A stretch of 25,588 bases of DNA, taken from NCBI GenBank assembly GCA_964464755.1, contig CAYXGZ010000048.1, positions 1-25,588 on the forward strand, given 5' to 3'. Position 1 is the stretch's first letter; each line of letters opens with the position of its first letter. The notes under the pieces are model-generated. The model did no database searches, was not told the origin of the DNA, and worked only from the letters and a program-made list of their open reading frames with translations. This document shows positions 16,672-23,578 of the stretch, piece by piece. Source of the stretch: CAYXGZ01 sp964464755 (lineage in GTDB: Bacteria > Planctomycetota > MHYJ01 > JACPRB01). Both the position numbers and the translations under genes were made by a program.

Positions 16672-17399
16672 TCCCCGCCCTCGCCGCGGCCCTGCTGCTG
16701 CAGGCGGGGGACTGGGACCTGCGGCTCTCGGCGTGGCGGGCCCGGCTCGACTCCGGGTCCGTGGAGTTCGACGAGCGCCCGGCGGACGGCGACGAGATCG
16801 GCGTGGACGGCTCCGTGCTCGTGCCCGAGCTGGCCGCGACGTGGAGGCGGGCCGGCTGGACGGCCCGGGTCCGCGCGAGCCGCTGGGAGCTCGAGGGACG
16901 CGAGCGGGCCGCCGCGCCGTTCCGGTTCAACGAGACGCTCTACCCGGCGGGGGAGCGGGTCCGGACGTCGCTGGAGCTGCTCTGCCTCGACGCGCGCGCC
17001 GGGTGGACGATCGAGGGGCCGGGCGGCTGGACCTTCGAGCTGGGCGCGGGCGCGGCGTGGCGTTTCGCGACCGTGACGCTCGACTCGGTCTCCACGCGTT
17101 CCGACGAGGACCACCAGGGTTCCCTCCTGCCGGAGCTCGGGGCGACGGCGACGCTCGCGATCTCGGGGGGCGGCGAGGTGCGGGCGGAGCTCGGCGGCGG
17201 GGGCCTGGCGGCCGGGCGGTTCCGGGGCGCGGCGTGGGAGGCGGGCGTGTCGATCGCGTTGCCCCTCGGTCGGGGCTGGATGCTCGAGGCGGGCTACCGG
17301 GCGGAATCGGCGAGGCTCCGCACGGGCGACTCGATCCAGGACAACCGGGTCGCCTGGGAGCTGCGGGGTCCGGAGCTCGGGCTCGGGCTCCGGTTCTGA
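16668..17399 (+). CDS. Predicted outer-membrane beta-barrel protein, last gene of the arn operon
   Basis: A 243-aa protein I cannot assign to a named family. It starts at a GTG that overlaps the arnD stop (GTGA), so it is translationally coupled to the arn genes. The N-terminus (IPALAAALLLQAGD) looks like a short signal peptide; the mature part is a series of amphipathic beta strands with charged turns (for example TARVRASRWELEG, WMLEAGYRAESARL) and ends in LGLGLRF, the terminal Phe that marks many outer-membrane barrels for BAM. Strand count looks compatible with 8-12 strands. Possible roles are a lipid A-modifying barrel of the PagL/PagP/LpxR kind, a porin-like partner, or a structural protein; I see no convincing catalytic motif for any of these. 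Its stop abuts the converging gene. Confidence 0.82.
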   Translation: MIPALAAALLLQAGDWDLRLSAWRARLDSGSVEFDERPADGDEIGVDGSVLVPELAATWRRAGWTARVRASRWELEGRERAAAPFRFNETLYPAGERVRTSLELLCLDARAGWTIEGPGGWTFELGAGAAWRFATVTLDSVSTRSDEDHQGSLLPELGATATLAISGGGEVRAELGGGGLAAGRFRGAAWEAGVSIALPLGRGWMLEAGYRAESARLRTGDSIQDNRVAWELRGPELGLGLRF

Positions 17400-17939
17400 T
17401 CAGGCCAGCTGCTTCGCCTCGGCCCAGGCGGCCTTGACGCGGTCGAAGCTGCCCGCGGCCTCGGCGGCCTTCTTGAGGTGCATCGCGTCGATGCGGCCCG
17501 CGCAGAGCCGGAGCAGCTCGACGGCGACGGCGTGCTCGCCGGCGTGCCAGAGGATCAGGTCCTCGGGCGTCGCGAGCTTCAGGGGCATGCCGAGCACCGA
17601 GCGCTCCTGGGCGCGCGCGATCACGTCCTTGTGGAACGGCGTCGTCGCCTCGACGAGGTCGATCGTCGCGGTCCCGCCGAGCTTCTCGTCGGTGAGCAGG
17701 AGGCGCAGCGGGTTGTCGGGCACCTGCCGCAGGCCCTCGCCGCGGGCCGCGCCGAAGATCTGGGCGCGCTGGGCCTCGCCGGTCGGCACGAGCAGCTCGA
17801 TGCGCTCGGGCGGGGTCGTCGATCCGTAGGCCAGCCGCGCGAGGGCGCCGATGGCGACCGGGTCGAACTTCAGGCCCTGGAGCGCGGCGGAAATCCGGCG
17901 CAACGCGAGCCGGAGGAGGTCGGGCGGGGGGGTGCTCAT
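17400..17939 (-). CDS. Nucleotidyltransferase-fold-like protein, function uncertain
   Basis: A soluble 179-aa protein from the ATG at 17939; an upstream TTG (17957) would add six residues but has little support. The C-terminal segment LATPEDLILWHAG resembles the ATPEDLI motif of nucleotidyltransferase-like proteins of the AbiEii/DUF6036 type, and the YGSTTPPERIELLVP stretch sits where those have G-S...T-x-D-I-D-L-L. Here the Asp pair is replaced by Arg and Glu (RIE), so nucleotidyl transfer is doubtful. No antitoxin-like partner gene is adjacent. It lies 34 nt downstream of the esterase gene on the same strand, so it is probably the last gene of that transcript; its stop (17400-17402) abuts the stop of the outer-membrane protein gene. 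Family assignment is tentative. Confidence 0.75.
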   Translation of the reverse strand: MSTPPPDLLRLALRRISAALQGLKFDPVAIGALARLAYGSTTPPERIELLVPTGEAQRAQIFGAARGEGLRQVPDNPLRLLLTDEKLGGTATIDLVEATTPFHKDVIARAQERSVLGMPLKLATPEDLILWHAGEHAVAVELLRLCAGRIDAMHLKKAAEAAGSFDRVKAAWAEAKQLA

Positions 17940-17973
17940 GGGCAGGGAGTGTAGCAATTCCCCGTGAACCCGC

Positions 17974-18981
17974 CTACTTCCGGCCGAGGCCGCGGGACAG
18001 GACCTCGAGCGAGCGGTCGAAGCGCCAGCCGATGTTCATGTGGCCGTCGTCGAACCACTCGACCGAGTGCGGGACGCGGAGCGCCTTCGCCTTCGCGGAG
18101 AAGATGCGCAGGCCGTGGTGGAGCTGGAACTCGTCGCGTGTCCCCGCGTCGAGGAAGAGCGTGCGGAGCTTCCGGAGGTTGCGCGCGGCCCGGGGCAGCA
18201 TGCGGACCGGGTCCCAGGCCAGCCAGCGGCGCCACACGTCCGGGCGCAGCTCGCCGGTCTCCTCGTCGAAGGGCAGGTCGAAGCCGAGGGGGTTCCGGGC
18301 GTTGGGCGAGTAGCACGACGCCATCGCGACGGTGTTCAACGCGGCGTGCTCGCCCGCTCCGTTGCGCGGCCGGTGGCTCCGCCAGTGCTTCAGCCAGCCG
18401 GCGGCCCCGCCGCGCCGCGCGAACGCCGTCAGCGCCTTGGGGAAGTCGGGGAGGTAGCAGTAGTCGAAGTACATGTCGCCCGCCGTGCAGGCGACGTGGC
18501 CGAAGACCTCGGGGTGGCGCATGCCCTGGACGAGGGCGCCGTAGCCGCCGCTCGACTTGCCCATCACGGCCCGGCGCCCGGGGCGCGGGTCGGTCGCGAA
18601 GCGCGCGTCGACGTGCGCGACGAGTTCCTTCACGAGGTGGTCCTCGTAGCGGCCGGTCGCGGTCGAGTTGAGGTACTGGCTGCCTCCGAGGTCGGTGAAG
18701 CCGTCGGGGAAGACGACGACGGCCTCGGCCATCCGGCCCTCCGCGATCAGCCGGTCGCAGCGCTCGGCGAAGGTCTCCGACCAGGCGTTGCGGTTGAGGA
18801 ACATCTCGCCGGAGCCCGTGAAGCCCGCGAGCACGTAGATCGACGGGTAGCGCCGGCCCGGCGTCCCGTACGACGGCGGGAGGTAGACGGGCGTGCGCCG
18901 GACGTGCGGGTCGCCCAGCGGGTTGCCCCGCAGCGCGCGGCTGTCGACGGACTCGACGACGACGGTTCCGGTCCGCTTCAT
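17974..18981 (-). CDS. Alpha/beta-hydrolase esterase (putative esterase / esterase D-like)
   Basis: A cytosolic 335-aa serine hydrolase with no signal peptide. The first part, RTPVYLPPSYGTPGRRYPSI followed by YVLAGFTGSG, is typical of the esterase D / feruloyl-esterase-like 'putative esterase' family, including the oxyanion-forming GFTG. The nucleophile elbow is GKSSGGYG (Ser143 in G-x-S-x-G); a likely acid is in LFLDAGTRDEF and the His in DDGHMNIGW. The ATG at 18981 overlaps the stop of the aldehyde dehydrogenase gene (ATGA read on the minus strand, 18978-18981), so the two are coupled. Together they might clear an aldehyde and its ester or thioester adduct, but no substrate can be named. 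The open frame continues far upstream inside the dehydrogenase gene and is not part of this protein. Confidence 0.9.
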   Translation of the reverse strand: MKRTGTVVVESVDSRALRGNPLGDPHVRRTPVYLPPSYGTPGRRYPSIYVLAGFTGSGEMFLNRNAWSETFAERCDRLIAEGRMAEAVVVFPDGFTDLGGSQYLNSTATGRYEDHLVKELVAHVDARFATDPRPGRRAVMGKSSGGYGALVQGMRHPEVFGHVACTAGDMYFDYCYLPDFPKALTAFARRGGAAGWLKHWRSHRPRNGAGEHAALNTVAMASCYSPNARNPLGFDLPFDEETGELRPDVWRRWLAWDPVRMLPRAARNLRKLRTLFLDAGTRDEFQLHHGLRIFSAKAKALRVPHSVEWFDDGHMNIGWRFDRSLEVLSRGLGRK

Positions 18982-20396
18982 GGGAGTTTCACCGAGAGGG
19001 ATTTGAGGATCGTCATCTCCTCGACGGCGTACTTCACGCCCTCGCGGCCGAGGCCGGAGAGCTTCTCGCCGCCGTAGGGCATGTGGTCGGAGCGGAAGGT
19101 GGGCGCGTCGTTGATCACGACGCCGCCGACGTCGAGGGCCTCGAACGCGCGGAAGACGCGGCCGACGTCGCGGGTGAAGACGCCGGCCTGGAGCCCGTAG
19201 CGCGGGTCGTCGGCGAGGCGCAGGCCCTCCTCGAAGTCCCGGTAGGACTGCAGCAGGGCGACGGGGCCGAAGACCTCGAGGTCGTGGACCTTGAGGCCCG
19301 GCCGCGCGCCCTCGAGGAGCGTCGCGTCGAGGCGGCGGCCGGAGCGCCGGCCCCCGCAGAGCGTCCGCACCCCGGCGCCGGCGGCCTCGGCCAGCCAGGC
19401 CGACACGCGGTCCGCCGCGGCGTCGTCGATGAGCGGCCCGAGCTCGGTGGCCTCGGCGAGCGGGTCGCCCGCGGCGAGCGTCCCGGCCCGGGCGACGAAG
19501 CGCTCGCGGAACTCCGGCAGGACGCGCTCCTGGACGTAGATCCGCTGGACGGAGATGCAGACCTGGCCGGAGTACGCGTAGGAGCCGTGGACGGCGCGCT
19601 CGACGGCGTCGGCGAGGTCCGCGTCGTCGTGGACGACGAGGGCCGCGTTGCCGCCGAGCTCGAGGGCGACGCGCTTGGGGCCGGCCTTCGCGCGGAGGGC
19701 CCAGCCGACCTCGGGGCTGCCCGTGAAGGTGAAGACGCGGAAGCGCGGATCGGCGACGAGGGCCTCCGCGGCGGCGCCCGGGCAGGGGAGCACCGAGAGG
19801 GCCTCGGGCGGGAGCCCGGCCTCGAGCAGGACCCGGGCCAGGCGCAGGGAGCTGAGGGGCGTCGCGCTGGCGGGCTTGAGCACGACGGGGTTGCCGGCCG
19901 CGATCGCGGGGGCGACCTTGTGGGCGACGAGGTTGAGCGGGAAGTTGAAGGGCGTGATCGCGAGGACGGGCCCCGCGGGGAAGCGCCGCGTCAGGCCGAC
20001 CCGGCCGGCGCCCGAGGGAAGGGCGTCGAGCGGCACGACCTCGCCGCCGAGGCGCCGGGCCTCGTCGGCGGCCAGGGAGAAGGTGCCCGCGGCGCGGTCG
20101 ACCTCGGCCCGGGCGAGCCGCAGCGGCTTGCCGGCCTCGAGGGCGATCGTGCGCGCGAAGTCCTCGCGGCCCGCGAGCAGCGCGGCGGAGGCCGCGCGGA
20201 GGATCTCGGAGCGCCGGTGGGCGGGCAGGGACCGGGTCGCGCGGAACGCGGAGACCGCGCCCGCGGCGGCGCGCTCGAGCTCGGCGGGTCCCGCGAGGCA
20301 GACCTCGGCGACGGTCGAGCCGTCGTGCGGGCTGCGCACGGGCCGGGCGGCGGGCGTGGTCGTCCAGGTCCCGGCGACGAGGGCGGGTTCGGGCAT
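18978..20396 (-). CDS. NAD(P)-dependent aldehyde dehydrogenase
   Basis: A cytosolic 472-aa ALDH-superfamily enzyme that oxidises an aldehyde to its acid. The key residues are all visible: N151 in PFNFP, K174 in VLKPAS, E246 in ELGGN and the catalytic C280 in SGQVCISVQR; the C-terminal EVFGPVALL and PYGGEKLSGLGREG are also typical. The SGQVCISVQRIYV form and the length resemble the lactaldehyde/succinate-semialdehyde-type group, but specificity is not readable. It is the first gene of a three-gene transcript with the esterase (4-nt overlap) and the nucleotidyltransferase-like gene. It starts 62 nt from the divergent TPR/PDZ gene, so both promoters share that short gap, which contains the palindromes GGTACC and CCCGCGGG. 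Confidence 0.95.
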   Translation of the reverse strand: MPEPALVAGTWTTTPAARPVRSPHDGSTVAEVCLAGPAELERAAAGAVSAFRATRSLPAHRRSEILRAASAALLAGREDFARTIALEAGKPLRLARAEVDRAAGTFSLAADEARRLGGEVVPLDALPSGAGRVGLTRRFPAGPVLAITPFNFPLNLVAHKVAPAIAAGNPVVLKPASATPLSSLRLARVLLEAGLPPEALSVLPCPGAAAEALVADPRFRVFTFTGSPEVGWALRAKAGPKRVALELGGNAALVVHDDADLADAVERAVHGSYAYSGQVCISVQRIYVQERVLPEFRERFVARAGTLAAGDPLAEATELGPLIDDAAADRVSAWLAEAAGAGVRTLCGGRRSGRRLDATLLEGARPGLKVHDLEVFGPVALLQSYRDFEEGLRLADDPRYGLQAGVFTRDVGRVFRAFEALDVGGVVINDAPTFRSDHMPYGGEKLSGLGREGVKYAVEEMTILKSLSVKLP

Positions 20397-20443
20397 GGCC
20401 CCCGTGGTACCAATTCCGGTTCCCGCGGGCCACGGAAAGCGGA

Positions 20444-20449
20444 TAAAAT
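20444..20449 (+). promoter_or_regulatory. TAAAAT -10-like box just before the TPR/PDZ gene
   Basis: TAAAAT ends 9 nt before the ATG at 20459 and is followed by CCCGCC, the same arrangement as at 3424-3429 (TATAAT then GCCCGCC). It predicts a leaderless or very short leader. No clear -35 box is seen. Confidence 0.45.
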
Positions 20450-20458
20450 CCCGCCCCG

Positions 20459-23365
20459 ATGTCGCTCGCCCAGATCCAGGCGGACCTCGACGACCTCCGC
20501 GGCCGGCACGCGGCCGGGGAGATCGACGACGAAACGGCCCGGTACCGCGAGGAGGACCTGCTCCTCGGCCGGGGGCTCCTCGAGCAGGGCAAGGAGGACC
20601 CGGACCTCGTCGTGGCCGCGCTCGACCTGCAGAAGGGCGCGCTCGAGGAGGGCGCCCGGCCGATCCCGCGGCTGCTGCGGCTCCTGCGCGAGCTGAAGGC
20701 CGGCGACGAGACCGGGCCGACGGCCGTCGTTCCGGCGGCGCCGCCCCCGGAGCCGGAGCCCGTCGCGGACCCGGCGCCCGCCGAGTTCCCGGGCGAGGAC
20801 TTCGACAGCGACGTCTTCCGCCGCGAGGACCGGGACTTCTTCCGCAGCCGCGTGGACGAGGACCCGCCGCCCTCGGCGGTGCCGGCGCTGCCCCCGGCCC
20901 CCGCGCCGACGCCCGCGCCGTCGAAGCCGTCCACGGCCCCGCGGACGCGGACGACCGCGTCGAAACCCCGGACCCGGCCCATGGCCCGGACCGCCCCGCC
21001 GCCGCCCGCGAAGAAGGGCTCGAAGGCCTGGGTGATCGTCCTGGTCCTCGTCCTCGTGGCGGGTCTCGGGACGGGCGCCTGGTTCGTGTTCCGCCCGAAG
21101 CCCTCCGGGCCCGCGCCCGTCGGGGCGGCGGGCAGCCCGCTGCTCGAGGAGGCGGACCGGATGCTGGCCGACGCGGACGCCGCGAGGGGCCGCTCCCCGC
21201 GGACCGACGTCGCCGCGAAGTACCGGGCGGCGCTCCAGAAGTACACCGAGGCGATCCAGGCCTCGTCCCGGAACCCGGCGGCCTACGAGGGCCGGGCCGC
21301 GGCGCGGTGGCGGATCTCCTCCGAGCTGGGCCGGCCGGACCCCGAGGGGCTGGCGGACGCCGAGGAGGCGCTCGCCCAGGATCCCGCGAGGCCGCGGGCC
21401 CAGGTCCTGCGCGGGCTGTTCAAGCTCGCGGCGGGCCTGCAGCAGGCGGGGGGTTGGGATCCCTGGCCCTCGAAGTCGCTGCAGTCCGTGCTCGCGGTCC
21501 TGTACCCGGGGCTCTTGCCGCTGGTCAAGGGGCCCGACGCCACGCCGCCCGCGTTCGGGCGGATCCCCGAGGCGCAGGCCGAGGCGATCCGCCGCGACCT
21601 CCAGGGCGCGAAGGCGGAGGGGGCATGGTCGGCGCTCGCGTCGGGGGCCGCCGCGTGGCTGTCCGGCGCGACGTCGCCGGTGGACGATCCGGCGGGCGAG
21701 GTGCTGCTCTACCTCGTGAAGGCGTCGCGGCTTCCGACGGCGGACGGGCGGAGGATCCTCGAGCAGGGGCTCGAAAAGCTCCCGGACTCCCCCGCGCTGG
21801 TGACGGCGCGGGGCTGGACGTACGCCGCGGAGGGTCGCTTCGACGAGGCCGGTGAGGCCGCGCAGAAGGCGCTGGCCGCGGAGGACGGGCTGCCGTCGGC
21901 GCTGCTGCTGCAGGCGGCGTCGCACCTGGGGCGGGGCAAGCCCCAGCTGGGGCTCGACGCCCTGGCGCGGCTGGCGGGGCGGGACGCGGAGTTCCCGCTC
22001 GCGCGGGGCCTGCGGGCCGTCGGCTGCATCGTGACGGGCCCCGCGGACCGCATCCTCGCGGAGCTCGACGCCGTGGCGGAGGAGCTCCCGCTTCCGGTGT
22101 TCCGCTACGAGCGCTCGCTGGCCCTGCTGGCCCGCCGGCAGACGGACGCCGCGCGCCAGGAGCTGCTGGCGGCCTCGAAGGCGACGCCCGGTCCCGGCCT
22201 CTTCCGCGGCCTGGTGGCGACGGGGCTCTGGCACGCGGGGGATCTCGACGGCGCGGCCGAGGAGCTCGGGCGGATCGGCACGACCCCGGTGCCCGCGGCG
22301 CTGGCGGCGGAGCTGAACATCCTCCTGGCCCTGGTGCGGTCCGCGAAGGGCGACGACGACGCCGCCTCCGCGAGCTTCCTCAAGGCGGCCCAGATCGGCG
22401 ACGCGGCCGTGGTGATCCCGATGTGGGTGCAGATGCTCGAGTCGAACCGGGACTGGAAGGGACTCGGCGCGCTGGCGGACGAGCTGTCGAAGCGGCCGGG
22501 CGCGACGGAGGACACCTGGGTCCAGCGCGTGAAGGCGGCGTGGAACCTCGGGGATCCGGAGCTGACCGTGCGGATGGCGGGCGAGGCGCTCGCGAAGCGC
22601 GTCGAGCCGGCGAAGGTCCTGCCGTACCGGGCGCGGGCCCACGACCGGGCGGGGCGCCTCGAGAAGGCGCTCGACGACTGGAACGCGGCGCTCACCCGGA
22701 AGGCGGACGAGGTGGCCTGGCAGGCGGAGCGGGCCTGGGTGCTCGCGCGCCTGGGCCGCGCCGAGGAGGCGCGGACGGACGCGGACGTCGTGATCACGCG
22801 GGGCGCGGCGGGCCGCTCGGCCGCGCTGGCCTACCTCGTGCTCGCCCGGGTCTACGCGCGGCGGGCGGCCGAGGAGGACGAGCCCTCGGGCCGCGAGGCG
22901 CAGACGGGCCGCGCGTTGGCGGCCGCGAGCTCGGCGGCGCGGACGGGCCGGCTCGAGGCGAAGGACTTCGCCCCCGAGGGCGACTTCGCGATTTTCAAGG
23001 ACCACGCGGAGTTCAAGCGGCTCCCCGACGACCTGGCGGCCGCGAAGGAGCAGGCGAAGCGGGCCGCCGCGGGCCAGGCCTTCCTCGGCGTCAACATGGA
23101 CACGACCAAGGGCCGCGTCGAGCTGATCGGCACGCAAAAGGGCTTCGGGGCGCGGGCCGCGGGCCTCGTCCCCGGGGACGCGATCGTGGAGGTCGACGGG
23201 ACCTCCATCTCGACGATCCAGGACTTCCAGGCCCGGCTGTCGGCGAAGCGGCCCGGCGACAAGGTCCAGCTGCGCATCGAGCGGCAGCTGAGGCCGTCGC
23301 TGCGGATCTCCGTGCTCCGCGAGGTGACGCTGTCCGCGCGGCCGGAGTTCGCCGGCGAGGAGTAG
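20459..23365 (+). CDS. Membrane-anchored TPR/PDZ protein
   Basis: A 968-aa protein. Residues 1-82 are helical and charged (LDDLRGRHAAGEIDDETARY resembles a SHOCT-like short helix pair), 83-188 form a Pro/Ala-rich linker, and a TM helix (about 190-211, WVIVLVLVLVAGLGTGAWFV) follows KKGSK, so the N-terminus should be cytosolic and the rest periplasmic. Residues about 225-870 are TPR-like helical repeats; EKALDDWNAALTRK is very like the DWNAAL repeat of the dual-kinase protein. A C-terminal PDZ domain (about 875-968) contains the usual GLVPGDAIVEVDG motif and could bind peptide tails. No protease or kinase residues are present, so it is likely a scaffold or chaperone-like adaptor at the envelope. 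The T8 run just after the stop may help end transcription. Confidence 0.93.
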   Translation: MSLAQIQADLDDLRGRHAAGEIDDETARYREEDLLLGRGLLEQGKEDPDLVVAALDLQKGALEEGARPIPRLLRLLRELKAGDETGPTAVVPAAPPPEPEPVADPAPAEFPGEDFDSDVFRREDRDFFRSRVDEDPPPSAVPALPPAPAPTPAPSKPSTAPRTRTTASKPRTRPMARTAPPPPAKKGSKAWVIVLVLVLVAGLGTGAWFVFRPKPSGPAPVGAAGSPLLEEADRMLADADAARGRSPRTDVAAKYRAALQKYTEAIQASSRNPAAYEGRAAARWRISSELGRPDPEGLADAEEALAQDPARPRAQVLRGLFKLAAGLQQAGGWDPWPSKSLQSVLAVLYPGLLPLVKGPDATPPAFGRIPEAQAEAIRRDLQGAKAEGAWSALASGAAAWLSGATSPVDDPAGEVLLYLVKASRLPTADGRRILEQGLEKLPDSPALVTARGWTYAAEGRFDEAGEAAQKALAAEDGLPSALLLQAASHLGRGKPQLGLDALARLAGRDAEFPLARGLRAVGCIVTGPADRILAELDAVAEELPLPVFRYERSLALLARRQTDAARQELLAASKATPGPGLFRGLVATGLWHAGDLDGAAEELGRIGTTPVPAALAAELNILLALVRSAKGDDDAASASFLKAAQIGDAAVVIPMWVQMLESNRDWKGLGALADELSKRPGATEDTWVQRVKAAWNLGDPELTVRMAGEALAKRVEPAKVLPYRARAHDRAGRLEKALDDWNAALTRKADEVAWQAERAWVLARLGRAEEARTDADVVITRGAAGRSAALAYLVLARVYARRAAEEDEPSGREAQTGRALAAASSAARTGRLEAKDFAPEGDFAIFKDHAEFKRLPDDLAAAKEQAKRAAAGQAFLGVNMDTTKGRVELIGTQKGFGARAAGLVPGDAIVEVDGTSISTIQDFQARLSAKRPGDKVQLRIERQLRPSLRISVLREVTLSARPEFAGEE

Positions 23366-23373
23366 TTTTTTTT
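23341..23373 (+). terminator. Possible intrinsic terminator at the end of the TPR/PDZ gene
   Basis: GCCGG (23341-23345) can pair with CCGGC (23352-23356) around a 6-nt loop, and a T8 run (23366-23373) lies 9 nt downstream, straddling the stop codon. The gap between stem and T run is larger than usual, so this is weak; the T8 itself is very unusual in this GC-rich sequence. Confidence 0.3.
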
Positions 23374-23394
23374 CGGAATCCGGGCGATTGAGGG

Positions 23395-23423
23395 TTGCCA
23401 GCCCGAGGGTCCGGGACTATCGT
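23395..23423 (+). promoter_or_regulatory. Sigma70-like promoter, TTGCCA-17-TATCGT
   Basis: TTGCCA (23395-23400) and TATCGT (23418-23423) are separated by exactly 17 nt, the best -35/-10 pair I found in the window. A start 7 nt downstream would fall at or next to the A of the ATG at 23431. It could drive the 33-aa ORF, the deoxyhypusine-synthase-like gene at 23579, or both. Confidence 0.5.
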
Positions 23424-23430
23424 ACGCGTC

Positions 23431-23532
23431 ATGCCCGTCCCGGAATCCAGCATCGAGGTTGAAGGGTTCCGGAACCTCCCCGTGGCTCCCCTGCAGCGTT
23501 GGATCCCGCGGGACCCGCCGGTCGCCTGCTGA
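23431..23532 (+). CDS. Possible leaderless 33-aa small protein
   Basis: An ATG at 23431 opens a 33-aa frame (MPVPESSIEVEGFRNLPVAP, then LQRWIPRDPPVAC) ending with TGA at 23530-23532. It begins 7 nt after the -10 box of the best promoter in the window, so its mRNA would start about at the ATG. The peptide is not hydrophobic, has one C-terminal Cys and several Pro, and resembles nothing I know. It lies in the 213-nt gap before the deoxyhypusine-synthase-like gene, 46 nt upstream. It may be a true small gene, a leader peptide for that gene, or chance; conservation is needed to tell. Confidence 0.3.
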   Translation: MPVPESSIEVEGFRNLPVAPLQRWIPRDPPVAC

Positions 23533-23553
23533 GCCCCGGTCGTCCCCGGATCC

Positions 23554-23559
23554 TATAGT
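23554..23559 (+). promoter_or_regulatory. TATAGT -10-like box before the deoxyhypusine-synthase-like gene
   Basis: TATAGT lies 19 nt before the GTG at 23579, followed by a strong GGAGG (23570-23574) four nt before the start, which supports GTG 23579 over any upstream start. No matching -35 box is visible at 16-18 nt. Confidence 0.4.
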
Positions 23560-23578
23560 CCCTCCTCCCGGAGGTCCC

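Noticed and set aside
18982..21246. Upstream in-frame extension of the esterase by about 750 codons.
   Set aside because: This stretch is covered by the aldehyde dehydrogenase in another frame with all catalytic residues; the esterase start at 18981 gives a normal family length.
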